Made by a program: the position numbers and the translations under genes. This document shows positions 51,402 through 60,911 of a stretch of DNA of 64,000 nucleotides, piece after piece. The first letter of the stretch is position 1, and each line of letters begins with the position of its first letter. Location: the NCBI GenBank assembly GCA_903952435.1, contig CAJBFN010000002.1, positions 1 through 64,000 on the forward strand, given 5' to 3'. Source of the DNA: an uncultured bacterium. GTDB taxonomy: Bacteria; Patescibacteriota; Saccharimonadia; Saccharimonadales; Saccharimonadaceae. Below the pieces are notes generated by a model. It saw only the letters and a program-made list of their open reading frames with translations. It had not been told where the DNA came from and did no database searches.

Positions 51402-51460
51402 TTATAAACTCTAAGACGCTCGTGGTATAATAGACCAAAAGGATAAGGGTAATATTAACA

Positions 51461-52228
51461 GTGGCGACGATTATAGCTGTGACTAATCAAAAGGGCGGTG
51501 TGGGTAAAACAACCACGGCTGTTAATTTGGCTTATTATTTAGCAAAATCTGGCAAAAAGACGCTTTTGGTTGATTTTGATCCACAAGGTAATGCAACCAG
51601 TGGCCTGGGCGTTGACAAGCAAGCTTTGACATTAACAATGGCTGATGTAGCTATGGAGTCGGCGACGCTGGATCAGGTTACTCTGGATACGGCTTATAAA
51701 AATTTATTTTTAGCACCATCAGTGCCATGTTTAGCGGACGTCGAAGTTCAACTGGCTCAGGCTGAAAAGCGTTTTTCGCGCCTAAAGATGGCAATTGAAA
51801 AAAGCGAAGGGGCATATGACGTAATCGTAATTGACAGTCCGCCAAGTCTTAGCTTACTGACCGTCAATGGCCTGATAGCTGCAAAATATGTATTGTTGCC
51901 GGTTCAGGCTGAATTTTACGCCCTGGAGGGCCTGGGCCAGCTACTCGAGACAATGAAGTTAGTCCGCAAGATGATGAATCCAACTTTGGAATTATTGGGT
52001 GTTCTACCGACAATGATGGACAGGCGCACAACTTTAAGCGGCCAAGTTCACGAAGAGATTAAAAAACATTTTCCTGGTAAAGTTTTTGAAACTACTATTC
52101 CGCGTAATATTCGTCTAGCCGAGGCTCCAAGCCATGGTTTGCCAATTGGCGCATATGATCAGTTTTCAAAAGGCGCCAGGGCTTATAAGGCATTTGCAAA
52201 GGAGGTAATTGGTCGTGCCAGTATCTAA
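51461..52228 (+). CDS. parA: Chromosome partitioning ATPase ParA (Soj)
   Basis: A 255-residue deviant-Walker ATPase: QKGGVGKTTTAVNLA near residue 8 with the signature Lys, DFDPQGNATSGLG near 38 and VIDSPPSLSLLT near 122. It moves replicated origins apart together with ParB. It starts with GTG at 51461. parB overlaps its end by 14 bases, the standard arrangement. parAB usually lie near the replication origin, but I see no dnaA or parS in the window. Confidence 0.95.
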   Translation: MATIIAVTNQKGGVGKTTTAVNLAYYLAKSGKKTLLVDFDPQGNATSGLGVDKQALTLTMADVAMESATLDQVTLDTAYKNLFLAPSVPCLADVEVQLAQAEKRFSRLKMAIEKSEGAYDVIVIDSPPSLSLLTVNGLIAAKYVLLPVQAEFYALEGLGQLLETMKLVRKMMNPTLELLGVLPTMMDRRTTLSGQVHEEIKKHFPGKVFETTIPRNIRLAEAPSHGLPIGAYDQFSKGARAYKAFAKEVIGRASI

Positions 52229-53117
52229 ACAAAAGATTCAAAAACATGGTTTAGGTCGAGGCTTTTCTAGCTTAATTCCAACTGATTTATTAGATGAGTC
52301 TTTTGACCCGACAGCCGATCAAGATCAGCAGATTAGTGAACTACGTCAGATAAAACTTGATCAGATTCATGCTGATCCAGATCAACCCAGAAAGGTTTTT
52401 GAACAAGATGCCTTGGACGATTTGGCAGCTTCTATAGGGCATCACGGCGTCTTGCAGCCCATAATAGTAACTCCGGACAGCACTGGCTATAAAATTGTTG
52501 CCGGCGAGCGTCGATATCGTGCCGCCAAGATTGCGGGTCTAGATAAAATTCCAGCATTAGTTCGAACTTTAACTGATCAGCACAGGCTAGAATTATCTTT
52601 GATTGAAAACTTACAACGTGCTGACCTAAACGTAATGGAAATTGCCACAGCTTATTTAAAATTGCGCGATCAGTTTAATATGACCCTGGAAGAAATACGC
52701 AAAAGTGCCGGTGTTAAATCGATCAGTGCTGTCTCTAATAGATTGCGCTTGTTGAAATTACCTAATATCGTAATCGAAAAGTTAGTTGATGGCAGTATCA
52801 CCGAGGGTCAGGCTAGGCCGTTAATTATCCTTGACGAAGAAACCGTTGGACAAGTGCTAGATAAGATAATTAAAGAGGATTGGAGCGCTCGCCATATTGA
52901 GCAATTTGTTAATAATTACAAAAAGAATCTTGATAATAAGGAATTAACTAAAACTAAGCGAATTACGGCCAATCCTTATGAACCACAGCTAAAAAAGTTA
53001 CAGTCGAAATTAGGTTCGGGTGTTAACATTACTATTAATAATAAGGGTGCTGGTTTTATAAAAATCAAATTCAAAGACGAAGAAGAGTTTGAGCGGTTAC
53101 AAAAAATAATTTGTTAA
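52215..53117 (+). CDS. parB: Chromosome partitioning protein ParB (Spo0J)
   Basis: A 300-residue CTPase that binds parS. The start KHGLGRGFSSLIP is the ParA-interacting tail. QIHADPDQPRKVFEQ and ILQPIIV-type strands lead to GERRYRAAKIAG near residue 97, the CTP-binding box, then the helix-turn-helix near 160-185. The C-terminal dimer domain is present. I chose GTG 52215, nine bases after GGAGG, rather than TTG 52209, which is too close to it. Confidence 0.94.
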   Translation: MPVSKQKIQKHGLGRGFSSLIPTDLLDESFDPTADQDQQISELRQIKLDQIHADPDQPRKVFEQDALDDLAASIGHHGVLQPIIVTPDSTGYKIVAGERRYRAAKIAGLDKIPALVRTLTDQHRLELSLIENLQRADLNVMEIATAYLKLRDQFNMTLEEIRKSAGVKSISAVSNRLRLLKLPNIVIEKLVDGSITEGQARPLIILDEETVGQVLDKIIKEDWSARHIEQFVNNYKKNLDNKELTKTKRITANPYEPQLKKLQSKLGSGVNITINNKGAGFIKIKFKDEEEFERLQKIIC

Positions 53118-53118
53118 T

Positions 53119-53718
53119 TTAGAACCCGCGTATTTTGTCAAACGGAAAGATTCGCATACTAACCGGGCCGATAACATCGTAAAGTGGAATTGTGCCAAGG
53201 CCGTTGCGTGAATCGTATGAGTAATTTTCTTGGCGATGGTCACCTGACACGAATAATTCACCATTTGGCACAGTTGTGTCAATTTTACCGCTAGTTGGGG
53301 CACCTGGTTCGCCATTATTAGCATCATCAGGGTTGAAACCGTTAGGGTTAGCTTCGTTAAAGACGACATACTTGCCATCTTTTAATATTACACGTTCGCC
53401 GGCAAAAGCAATTACTCGCTTTACGATATATTCATCACCGATACCTTGTGAATATTTTGGGTTTTTGAAAACGATTATTTGGCCGCGTTCTGGTGTATAT
53501 GTTTTATTTTGTAATTGAGCCCAAGTTGCAGGCAGGCGACTAACGATTAGGCGGTCATTAGTGTATAAGGTTTTTTCCATACTGGCACCGACTACGCTGA
53601 AACTTCGAAAAACAAAAGAATTTATTAAAAGCGTGCCAGCTATGATGCATGCCATAAAAATAGTAATACTAATGGCATCTTTTAAAAAAGGGTGCCGCTT
53701 GAAAAAACTTGCTTCCAT
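53119..53718 (-). CDS. lepB: Signal peptidase I
   Basis: Cleaves signal peptides outside the membrane. One N-terminal membrane segment (about 15-36). The catalytic Ser is in VVGASMEKTL near residue 46 and the Lys in YIVKRVIAFAGERV near 101; SGDHRQENYSYDSRNGLGTI near 160 is box E. Length 199 is typical. It ends one base from the parB stop on the opposite strand. TATAAT-like sequence lies just before its start. Confidence 0.94.
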   Translation of the reverse strand: MEASFFKRHPFLKDAISITIFMACIIAGTLLINSFVFRSFSVVGASMEKTLYTNDRLIVSRLPATWAQLQNKTYTPERGQIIVFKNPKYSQGIGDEYIVKRVIAFAGERVILKDGKYVVFNEANPNGFNPDDANNGEPGAPTSGKIDTTVPNGELFVSGDHRQENYSYDSRNGLGTIPLYDVIGPVSMRIFPFDKIRGF

Positions 53719-53818
53719 ATATAATAACTATACATTGGTTGACTGTTTATAACTAGAGATAAGCTAATGTTTAATGTTCCAAAATGGTACAAAGTTCGGT
53801 ATAGTAGATGAAGTATTT

Positions 53819-55504
53819 ATGAATAAACCCGAAAAACGAAAAGTTTCGATTGATGGCTTTATCCCTCGAAGGGCTGGCGACCAGCTTGGTGGTCTGCATA
53901 ATCTTGATCGTAAAAAAATAGTTAAATCGAACATTTTAGAGCCAAAATTAATGCATACTACTGGCAGTAATTTGACGCGTGATCTTGGGCAGGTTAATTC
54001 TGGTTATGATTTAGCAAAGGCTAATATTTCTGATGAGATCGAAATTAGCATTCCTGAAAATGATAATTTTTTTACGGACAAACCTAAAAAGCTCAGTCGC
54101 AAAGAGAAAAAACTTCTAAAAAAGCAAAATAAAAAGCCTAAATCTTTAACTAGGCGGATTGTAAAATGGACGATATTGACTATTGTTTTGGCATTAGTTG
54201 GTTTTGGTGGTTATTTTGGTTATAAATTTATGAGCGCTGGTAATAACATATTTCTTGGCGGCAACTTATTTGGAATTTTGCAAACTAGCCCAATAAAAAA
54301 GGATGTTAATGGTCGAACTAACTTTCTAATTTTAGGCACATCCGAGGATGATCCGGGTCATGAAGGCGCTAGCTTAACTGATTCGATGATGGTTGTTAGT
54401 ATTAATCAAGACAAAAAAGATGCCTATATGTTCAGTATTCCGCGCGATTTATATGTCGAGTATGGCATGGCTTGTAACTCTGGTTATCAGGGAAAAATAA
54501 ATGAATATTTTAGCTGTTCTAATCAAGGTGATTCTGTTTCGGACGAGCAAGATCGCTTAAGTCAGACTCAAAGTTTTATTGGTGGTATTTTTGGCCTAGA
54601 TATTCAATACAGCATACATGTCAACCAGACCGTTATCAAAGAAATTGTTGATGCAGTGGGCGGTGTTGATGTTGATATTCAAGGCAGTGGTGACGCGCCT
54701 GGTATATTAGATCGTAATGCTGACTGGCGCTGTAATTATACTTGTTATTATGTGCAGTATGATAACGGCGTTCATCATTTAGACGGCGAACATGCGCTGT
54801 ATTTGTCGATGGCACGCGGGCATGAGGCTCCAACTTACGGCCTGTCTAGATCTAATTTTGATCGCGAAATAAATCAACAAAAAATCATCATGGCCGTCAA
54901 GGATAAAGCCGTCAGCACAGGTATGATTACAAATCTTAGCGCTATTACTAAATTGATTGATGCTTTGGGCAATAATCTACGAACAAATATAAAGATAGAA
55001 GAAATCCGTACTCTTATGCAAATTGGTGGCGAAATAAAGGCTAGTGACGTGCATTCGATAAGTCTAATAGAGGGTAACGAAAAGGTTATGACGACCGGCA
55101 TGTATGGCGATGCTAGTGTGGTTATGCCATCGGCTGGAATATTCCAATACGACGACCTAAGGGTGTTTATTCAAAAGAATTTGACAAATTATGCTGTATT
55201 CAACGAGGCGGCGTCGGTCGCTGTCTTGAACGGTTCGGGCATTGGCGGTTTAGGTCAGCGCGAGGCTAACAAATTAACCGATGCCGGTTTTAATGTAATT
55301 ATAGTCAGCACTGCGCCCGATGGTAGTATTGCTGAAACAGAGAGGATTGCGATTTATCAGATAGGTGATAATGATGATGGCGGTGATGCAACTGCTAAAA
55401 AGCTAGCCGAGATGTTTAATGTATCGTTATTAAAATCAGATCCACCAGTTCCAGTTAGTGGTGATGTTAAATTTGTTGTTATTTTTGGGCCAGCTAGTAA
55501 CTAG
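53819..55504 (+). CDS. LytR-CpsA-Psr (LCP) family protein with LytR_C domain
   Basis: A 561-residue membrane-anchored protein that in Gram-positive bacteria attaches polymers to peptidoglycan. A cytoplasmic tail of about 125 basic residues precedes the membrane segment (about 133-155). The LCP domain follows: FLILGTSED, SLTDSMMVVSINQDKKDAYMFSIPRDLYVE, and HLDGEHALYLSMARG, with the conserved Arg and Asp residues. The C-terminus VAVLNGSGIGGLG is a LytR_C domain. I chose ATG 53819; an earlier ATG (53774) lies upstream of the TATAGT at 53800-53805. Confidence 0.9.
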   Translation: MNKPEKRKVSIDGFIPRRAGDQLGGLHNLDRKKIVKSNILEPKLMHTTGSNLTRDLGQVNSGYDLAKANISDEIEISIPENDNFFTDKPKKLSRKEKKLLKKQNKKPKSLTRRIVKWTILTIVLALVGFGGYFGYKFMSAGNNIFLGGNLFGILQTSPIKKDVNGRTNFLILGTSEDDPGHEGASLTDSMMVVSINQDKKDAYMFSIPRDLYVEYGMACNSGYQGKINEYFSCSNQGDSVSDEQDRLSQTQSFIGGIFGLDIQYSIHVNQTVIKEIVDAVGGVDVDIQGSGDAPGILDRNADWRCNYTCYYVQYDNGVHHLDGEHALYLSMARGHEAPTYGLSRSNFDREINQQKIIMAVKDKAVSTGMITNLSAITKLIDALGNNLRTNIKIEEIRTLMQIGGEIKASDVHSISLIEGNEKVMTTGMYGDASVVMPSAGIFQYDDLRVFIQKNLTNYAVFNEAASVAVLNGSGIGGLGQREANKLTDAGFNVIIVSTAPDGSIAETERIAIYQIGDNDDGGDATAKKLAEMFNVSLLKSDPPVPVSGDVKFVVIFGPASN

Positions 55505-55527
55505 TTCGTGATATACTGGTAACAGAT

Positions 55528-56337
55528 ATGGATTTTTTAAAGATTGTTAAACGTCGCTCTTTTTTGCACGAGTTTACCTATATAGCATTAAATGTCGCTT
55601 TGGCTGTTGGTCTGATGTTTATCGTCAGATATGCTAATTCAATTTGGCCAGCTTTCTTTTTATTACTGCTTAGCAAATGGCGAGTTTTGGCAGTTCGTCC
55701 CAGGTATTGGTTTGCTAATATTCAAAGTGACCTTGTCAGCCTGATAATCGGCATCAGTTTTATAGTTGGCTTGTATAACTTAAACAATGCCAGTATTGGT
55801 GATGTCAGTTTATGGGTTTCGCAGATTTTATTTACCTTGGCATACATAGCATGGTTGCTGTTTTTGCGACCACATGCAAAACAAAAATATGTCATTATGC
55901 AGGCTGGTGTGGCGTTGTTTTTTGGAATTTCGACGATATATTCAATATCTTATGGTTGGTCGGCTTCGTTGGTCGTTTTGATGGTTTGGTTGGTTGGTTA
56001 TGCGACTGCCAGACATACACTAAACAGTTATGAAGAAGAGCCGCATATGGTACTTTTAAGCTTGGCCTGGTCGTTGATATTAATCGAGATCGGCTGGATA
56101 GCTTATCATTGGACGATTGCTTACAGGATGCCAATCATTAATGGTATTTTATTGCCACAAGTTTCGATCATTACACTTTGTTTCGGTTTTTTAAGCTTTA
56201 AGGCCTATGACTCATTTGTTCATCATCAAAAAGTTCGCATGCAAGATATTTTACTTCCACTTATTTTTACAATCAGCATTATCGCTGTTTTAATCTTGGC
56301 ATTTAATAATGTCAGTATTAGCGCAACTAATATTTAA
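55528..56337 (+). CDS. Multi-pass membrane protein of unknown function
   Basis: A 269-residue, very hydrophobic protein with about eight transmembrane segments and short loops (KWRVLAVRPRYWF, HHQKVRMQD). I do not recognise the family. It follows the LCP gene by 23 bases but has its own TATACT at 55512-55517, 10 bases before the ATG. Its 3' end overlaps prmC by 11 bases. A role in envelope building is possible only by position. Confidence 0.78.
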   Translation: MDFLKIVKRRSFLHEFTYIALNVALAVGLMFIVRYANSIWPAFFLLLLSKWRVLAVRPRYWFANIQSDLVSLIIGISFIVGLYNLNNASIGDVSLWVSQILFTLAYIAWLLFLRPHAKQKYVIMQAGVALFFGISTIYSISYGWSASLVVLMVWLVGYATARHTLNSYEEEPHMVLLSLAWSLILIEIGWIAYHWTIAYRMPIINGILLPQVSIITLCFGFLSFKAYDSFVHHQKVRMQDILLPLIFTISIIAVLILAFNNVSISATNI

Positions 56338-57163
56338 TTAATGATAAAATATAGCCAGTTTGTTTTGCTAGCATATATTGGTGTTTATGAGCATAATCGG
56401 TCAACGCGTCATGTTGGCGCGGATCGGCTTCTAGTATAAGGTAACTGCCAGCTCTTTGTAGTTTTTCGGCTTGGCGAATTAGCTTTTTAATTAGCGCCAT
56501 GCCATTATCTTTGGCAAATAAGGCCTTGGTTGGCTCGTGGTCGGTCTCGGATGACCTATCCCAGCTTTTATCGACATACGGAAGGTTGGCAATGATGATA
56601 TCGGGGCGCTCGTTGATGTTTTCAAGTAAATTGCCACTAGTTATGTCCAGGTCAGCACGTAATTTTACGGCATTAAATCTGGCGACGCGTAGTGCATCGA
56701 TTGAAACGTCAGATAATGTTACTTCCAGTCGTGGAACTTCTAGTTTTGCAGTAATTCCCAGACAGCCGCTGCCAGTGCCGATATCTACCAATGTCACTTC
56801 GTTGTTTTTAAAATCTGGTTGTTTGCAAATCGACTTTACGACATCAATTATATCTTCGGATTCGGGGCGGGGAATTAACACGGCTTTGTCGGTAAAGAAT
56901 TTGCGGCCGTAAAATTCTTTGTATTTCAAGATGTATGACATTGGGATATTTTTAAGTCGTTTTTTAAACATCCGATTGATTGCTCGCAGTTGTTTTGGAC
57001 TAATAATTTTTTCGGGGTGAGCGTGCAAATATGTGCGCTCGACTTCTAATATATTAGTCAAGATTAATTCACAATCTAACACAGCCGTGATTATTTCGGC
57101 TTCTAATAGTTTTTTGGTGGCTTCAACCAGCCAACTTTTAATTGTTGCTGGCGTTTTCGGCAT
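56327..57163 (-). CDS. prmC: Release factor glutamine methyltransferase
   Basis: Methylates the Gln of the GGQ motif in release factors. The N-terminal helical domain (1-75) binds the factor; the Rossmann domain has [12 protein letters not shown] near residue 125 for S-adenosylmethionine and IIANLPYVD near 190, the (N/D)PPY motif with the first Pro changed to Leu. Length 278 is normal. It overlaps the end of prfA by 26 bases, the usual prfA-prmC pairing, so enzyme and target are made together. Confidence 0.92.
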   Translation of the reverse strand: MPKTPATIKSWLVEATKKLLEAEIITAVLDCELILTNILEVERTYLHAHPEKIISPKQLRAINRMFKKRLKNIPMSYILKYKEFYGRKFFTDKAVLIPRPESEDIIDVVKSICKQPDFKNNEVTLVDIGTGSGCLGITAKLEVPRLEVTLSDVSIDALRVARFNAVKLRADLDITSGNLLENINERPDIIIANLPYVDKSWDRSSETDHEPTKALFAKDNGMALIKKLIRQAEKLQRAGSYLILEADPRQHDALTDYAHKHQYMLAKQTGYILSLIKY

Positions 57164-58241
57164 TTAGTTCGCGCTCGTAGTTTTGTAATTGTTCGACTAA
57201 ATCATCGATATCGCCATTCATAGCGCCCGGGATATTACTGCGTGAATAGCCGATGCGGTGATCGGTAATGCGATCTTGTGGAAAGTTATAAGTTCGGATT
57301 TTTTCGCTGCGATCGCCAGATCCGATTAGACTACGGCGCTGCTCGGTTAATTTGGCTGTATCGGCATCAATTCTTTGTTGCAGCAGACGGCTGCGCAATA
57401 CGCCCATAGCTTTCAATTTATTTTTTAATTGAGATTTTTCGTCCTGGTTAATTACGACCATGCCGCTAGGGATGTGGGTGATGCGAACGGCGCTGTCGGT
57501 AGTGTTGACGGATTGGCCACCGTGTCCGCCAGATCGATAAATATCGATACGCAGGTCGTTCGGATTAATTTCGATATCGGTTTCTTCGGCCTCGGGCAAC
57601 ACAGCAACTGTGACGGTGCTGGTATGGATGCGACCTTGTGATTCGGTTTCAGGAACGCGCTGGACGCGGTGAACACCGGATTCAAATTTAAGTTTTGAAT
57701 ATGGCGCATCCCCGCCTGTCTGTCCGACAGGACGGGCAGGGCCTTTGACGCTAAAGACAACCTCCTTATAACCACCGGTGTCGTTTTCGCTAGAACTCAT
57801 AAATTCAGTTCGTAAGCCGTGAGTTTCACAGTAGCGTAAATACATTCGGTAAAGTTCAGCTGCAAATAAGCTGGCTTCGTCGCCACCAGCGCCAGCGCGA
57901 ATTTCAACGAAAATGTTTTTGTCATCGTTTGGATCGCGGGGTGCTAACATTATAAACAACTCATCGTTGATTTGTTGTAATTTATCGGTAATTTCGGCCA
58001 CTTCGGCGCGAGCGATATCGGCTAGTTCATCGTCGCTGTTGGCTAGCTCTTCGGCCTCAGTTAATTGAATTTCAAGAATGCGGCGCAGATTAGCTTTGGC
58101 GATTAAATTGTCCAGTTCTGTTAGGCGGCGATTTTTGGCAGTATATTCAGGATCGGTATAGGCGGTTGGACTGGATAAAAATGAAGTTAGCTCGGAATGT
58201 TCGAGTTGTAATGTATTAATGTCTAGTTGGATTTTTGCCAT
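57138..58241 (-). CDS. prfA: Peptide chain release factor 1, with an in-frame palindromic insert
   Basis: Ends translation at UAA and [17 protein letters not shown] near residue 188 holds the PxT codon-recognition motif and [17 protein letters not shown] near 232 the catalytic GGQ. Length 367. Between VFSVKG and YSKLKFESG near residues 165-180 stands about 12 extra residues ([12 protein letters not shown]) that E. coli RF1 lacks. Their DNA (57711-57748) is a GC-rich hairpin quite unlike the surrounding sequence. The insert lies in a loop before the conserved LKFESGxHRVQR strand, so the protein is probably functional. Confidence 0.94.
   Translation of the reverse strand: MAKIQLDINTLQLEHSELTSFLSSPTAYTDPEYTAKNRRLTELDNLIAKANLRRILEIQLTEAEELANSDDELADIARAEVAEITDKLQQINDELFIMLAPRDPNDDKNIFVEIRAGAGGDEASLFAAELYRMYLRYCETHGLRTEFMSSSENDTGGYKEVVFSVKGPARPVGQTGGDAPYSKLKFESGVHRVQRVPETESQGRIHTSTVTVAVLPEAEETDIEINPNDLRIDIYRSGGHGGQSVNTTDSAVRITHIPSGMVVINQDEKSQLKNKLKAMGVLRSRLLQQRIDADTAKLTEQRRSLIGSGDRSEKIRTYNFPQDRITDHRIGYSRSNIPGAMNGDIDDLVEQLQNYERELNAENASNN
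57711..57748. repeat. GC-rich palindromic element inside prfA
   Basis: CCTGTC and GACAGG form a stem with a five-base loop, extended outward by the imperfect CCCGCC/GGGCAGGG arms. It resembles CPR genomic palindromes of the CCTGTCGGACAGG type that I recall. No second copy lies in this window. Confidence 0.65.
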
Positions 58242-58255
58242 ATGTTTTATTGTAA

Positions 58256-58287
58256 CAAAAAAGAGGCCATCGCGATACGACGACCCC
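58256..58287 (-). terminator. rpmE terminator
   Basis: On the - strand GGGGTCGTCG and CGATGGCCTC pair over ten positions when G-U pairs are allowed, around TATCG, followed by a run of T. Confidence 0.75.
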
Positions 58288-58301
58288 TTATTGTTGCGTA
58301 G

Positions 58302-58622
58302 TTATTTTTCAGCTTTTTTAGCTTTAGTTGCTTTGGCTTTGATAGCCTTGCTAGCTAATGCAACTTTGCGAGCTTCAGCAGCAGCAAACTTGGCCTTGAA
58401 TCGATCAACACGACCTTCGGTGTCGATGATTTTTTCTTCACCAGTAAAGAATGGGTGAGAAGCTGATGAAATATGCATTTTAATCAATGGATATTCATTG
58501 CCGTCTTCCCATTTAATTGTTTCGTTGGTTTGTGCTGTTGACTGAGTCAAAAACGCAAATCCAGCCACCTCGTCGCTAAATACGACAGGGCGATATTCGG
58601 TTGGATGTATCTTTTGTTTCAT
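58302..58622 (-). CDS. rpmE: 50S ribosomal protein L31, type B
   Basis: A 106-residue protein: [21 protein letters not shown] and [27 protein letters not shown] match L31. It has no zinc cysteines, so it is the zinc-independent (B) form, and carries a long Ala/Lys-rich tail. I chose ATG 58622. TTGACA (58660-58655) and TACAAT (58637-58632) with a 17-base spacer place the start 9 bases after the -10; a longer reading would begin upstream of the promoter. Confidence 0.93.
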   Translation of the reverse strand: MKQKIHPTEYRPVVFSDEVAGFAFLTQSTAQTNETIKWEDGNEYPLIKMHISSASHPFFTGEEKIIDTEGRVDRFKAKFAAAEARKVALASKAIKAKATKAKKAEK

Positions 58623-58747
58623 AATCTGTATATTGTATCTGTTTGTCTGTTGTTTGTCAACGTAAAAAACAGATAAACCCTGAGTTAACATGATGCCAAA
58701 TAGTTTAGCATTGTTTAAGCAGGGTATTTAGTAGATACTATTAAATA

Positions 58748-59998
58748 ATGGAAGAAGCAGATAAAGATAATCAGAGATATCCAACCTATACGCATAAAAA
58801 TAGAGATGTGGTTTTGAAAGAGTTCGAATATGCGCATAGTGCCGCTAGTGGCCAATATAGGTATTTACAATATGTGATTGGTATATTGGTAGCCGCTGTT
58901 ACGTCTGTTACGTCTGTAATGTTAGGCACAGACAAAAAAGCTTTAGTTATTGGTGTGCCGGCTTTTATTCTATTCTTCGGGGTGTCATATATTATTTTAA
59001 GATATGTCGCTGAATTGCAAAAACACTTAGTTATAAATTCCAGGAAGGTCGTAGTGTTGCGTCAAATGCTAGGGCTGGATTATGGTAAGACGCGTCTTGT
59101 TTTGCCAAATTGGAGATTTGAAGGCGCCACAGAACCATTTGCAATTAAGATGTTCCCAGGTTGGGGGCTTAAGTATCCTATAGCCCTATCTTTATGGGCG
59201 GTTTTATTGGCTGGTAACTTAGCATTATTCTGTTTTGCGGAGCCTGATTTTTGGCTTATATTTATGATTTTATATAGTACATTGCTTATGCTATCTTTTA
59301 GAAGGACACTGTATGATAACAGTGAAAACAATTATTTATTATTTGCAGGTTTTTTGTCGGTGTTGATACGCGTTAGATTGGTGGATAATGTAGAATATAT
59401 TGTCTACCGGGCAAGATTGGCGGTCGCTGAGATGCATCGATTAGACTTTAATTTGGACAATATTAAAGGTATATTGATTAAAGTAGAAGACGATAGCTTT
59501 TTAGAACATAAAGGCATAAATCTTAGGAGTCTTTTTAGAGGTATTGTCTCAAATGTATTAATGATTCGAAACAGGCTTAATATTTTAAAAAGTGGCGGAT
59601 CGACCATTAATATGCAACTTGCCCGCACTCTTTTCATCAACGGCGATGATTATAACAAAAAGATCAGGCGGAAGGTGCTTGAAATCATATTGGCGAAGTG
59701 GATAAATAAGGAATTTTCTAAGACAGAAATATTAGAGTTTTATCTAGCATCAGTGCGCTTTAGTCGTAACATCATGGGGATGCCAGCAGCGTCTTTTTAT
59801 TTTTTTCGCAATAGTAATAAAAAGGTTTTTTCCAACGAGGAGGCTTTGTTCCTGATAGAACGTATATCTAGTGCGAGTGCTACTTATAGGCAAAACAGGG
59901 TTCATTATTTAGCAAAGAAGGTCGATTGTTGTGAAGTAGACGCGAGCAAATTAGATGATCTCTATAAGAAGCTGAAGAGCGAAGGAATTCTTTCATGA
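58748..59998 (+). CDS. Membrane protein with GT51 peptidoglycan glycosyltransferase domain
   Basis: A 416-residue protein. About four hydrophobic segments fill residues 40-190. A GT51 domain follows (about 225-390): KVEDDSFLEHKGINLRSLFRG contains the catalytic Glu, GGSTINMQLARTLF near 280, RKVLEIILAKWINKEFSKTEILEFYLASV near 305. It would polymerise lipid II into glycan chains. There is no transpeptidase domain, and the multi-segment N-terminus is unlike normal monofunctional enzymes. It ends with TGA. A TACTAT lies 6 bases before its ATG. Confidence 0.85.
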   Translation: MEEADKDNQRYPTYTHKNRDVVLKEFEYAHSAASGQYRYLQYVIGILVAAVTSVTSVMLGTDKKALVIGVPAFILFFGVSYIILRYVAELQKHLVINSRKVVVLRQMLGLDYGKTRLVLPNWRFEGATEPFAIKMFPGWGLKYPIALSLWAVLLAGNLALFCFAEPDFWLIFMILYSTLLMLSFRRTLYDNSENNYLLFAGFLSVLIRVRLVDNVEYIVYRARLAVAEMHRLDFNLDNIKGILIKVEDDSFLEHKGINLRSLFRGIVSNVLMIRNRLNILKSGGSTINMQLARTLFINGDDYNKKIRRKVLEIILAKWINKEFSKTEILEFYLASVRFSRNIMGMPAASFYFFRNSNKKVFSNEEALFLIERISSASATYRQNRVHYLAKKVDCCEVDASKLDDLYKKLKSEGILS

Positions 59999-60086
59999 TT
60001 CGTACGGCGAACTCGATAATTTGATGCGTGGTATAGATAATCAAAGTCAAACAAGCTATACTTACATTTAAGTTAAGCGAGGGTAA

Positions 60087-60908
60087 ATGGTAAAAAATAG
60101 TATTTTGGAAAATATAAAAAAGAAGCCTTATTATTTAAATAACGGCTCTGTTTTATATAAATCTGATTGTTTGGATATCCTGGCGCAAATACCAGAAAAT
60201 TCTATTGATATGGTTTTTGCCGATCCTCCTTATTTATTATCGAATGGCGGCTTTTCGTTGCATGCAGGTAAGCGCGTTAGTGTCGACAAGGGCGAGTGGG
60301 ATAAAAGTAACGGGTTGAAAAAAGATTTTGAGTTTCATCTAGAATGGATACAAGCAGTTAGGCGTGTTTTAAAGCCAAGCGGGACTCTTTGGATAAGTGG
60401 GACATACCACTCAATCTATCAATGTGGTTTTGCGCTTCAGGTTGCTGGCTTTCATGTCCTGAATGATGTTGCGTGGTTCAAGCCTAATGCTTCGCCTAAT
60501 CTTAGTTGTAGATTTTTTACTGCAAGTCACGAGACGCTTATTTGGGCAAGAAAAGACAAAAAAGCTAAACATATTTTTAACTATGATTTAATGAAAAATG
60601 GGACTTGGCCAGAAGATGCTTTTAAAAAGCCTGGTTTACAGATGCGCTCAGTATGGTCTATGGGGACTCCTAGGCCTATAGAAAAGAGGTTTGGTAAACA
60701 TCCAACTCAAAAGCCAGAAGATTTGCTAAAGAGAATTATTTTAGCCAGTACAAATGAGGGTGATATCGTATTGGATCCTTTTACCGGTAGTTCTACAACT
60801 GGCGTTATGGCGGTTAGGTATGGGCGAAAGTTTATAGGCATAGACCTAGAAGATAATTTTCTAGATTTATCAATTAAGCGCTTAGACGCGGAAATCAAAG
60901 GAGAGTAG
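60087..60908 (+). CDS. Type II DNA adenine methyltransferase, beta class
   Basis: A 273-residue modification enzyme. Motif IV DPPYLLSNGG lies near residue 47 and motif I DPFTGSSTTGVMAVRYG near 234, the reversed order of the beta class. DPPY points to N6-adenine. HAGKRVSVDKGEWDKS and HPTQKPEDLLKRII recall the DpnA/HindIII/HinfI group, as I remember it. The target site cannot be read. GAGGG precedes the ATG. The restriction enzyme gene follows after three bases. Confidence 0.92.
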   Translation: MVKNSILENIKKKPYYLNNGSVLYKSDCLDILAQIPENSIDMVFADPPYLLSNGGFSLHAGKRVSVDKGEWDKSNGLKKDFEFHLEWIQAVRRVLKPSGTLWISGTYHSIYQCGFALQVAGFHVLNDVAWFKPNASPNLSCRFFTASHETLIWARKDKKAKHIFNYDLMKNGTWPEDAFKKPGLQMRSVWSMGTPRPIEKRFGKHPTQKPEDLLKRIILASTNEGDIVLDPFTGSSTTGVMAVRYGRKFIGIDLEDNFLDLSIKRLDAEIKGE

Positions 60909-60911
60909 TTT

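Noticed and set aside
51371-51460. rpmA (L27) expected behind rplU
   Set aside because: Only a terminator and the parA leader are present; no frame fits L27.
58748-59998. Recoding of TGA as an amino acid (as in Gracilibacteria)
   Set aside because: Genes such as this one end normally at TGA, and no conserved frame reads through TGA.
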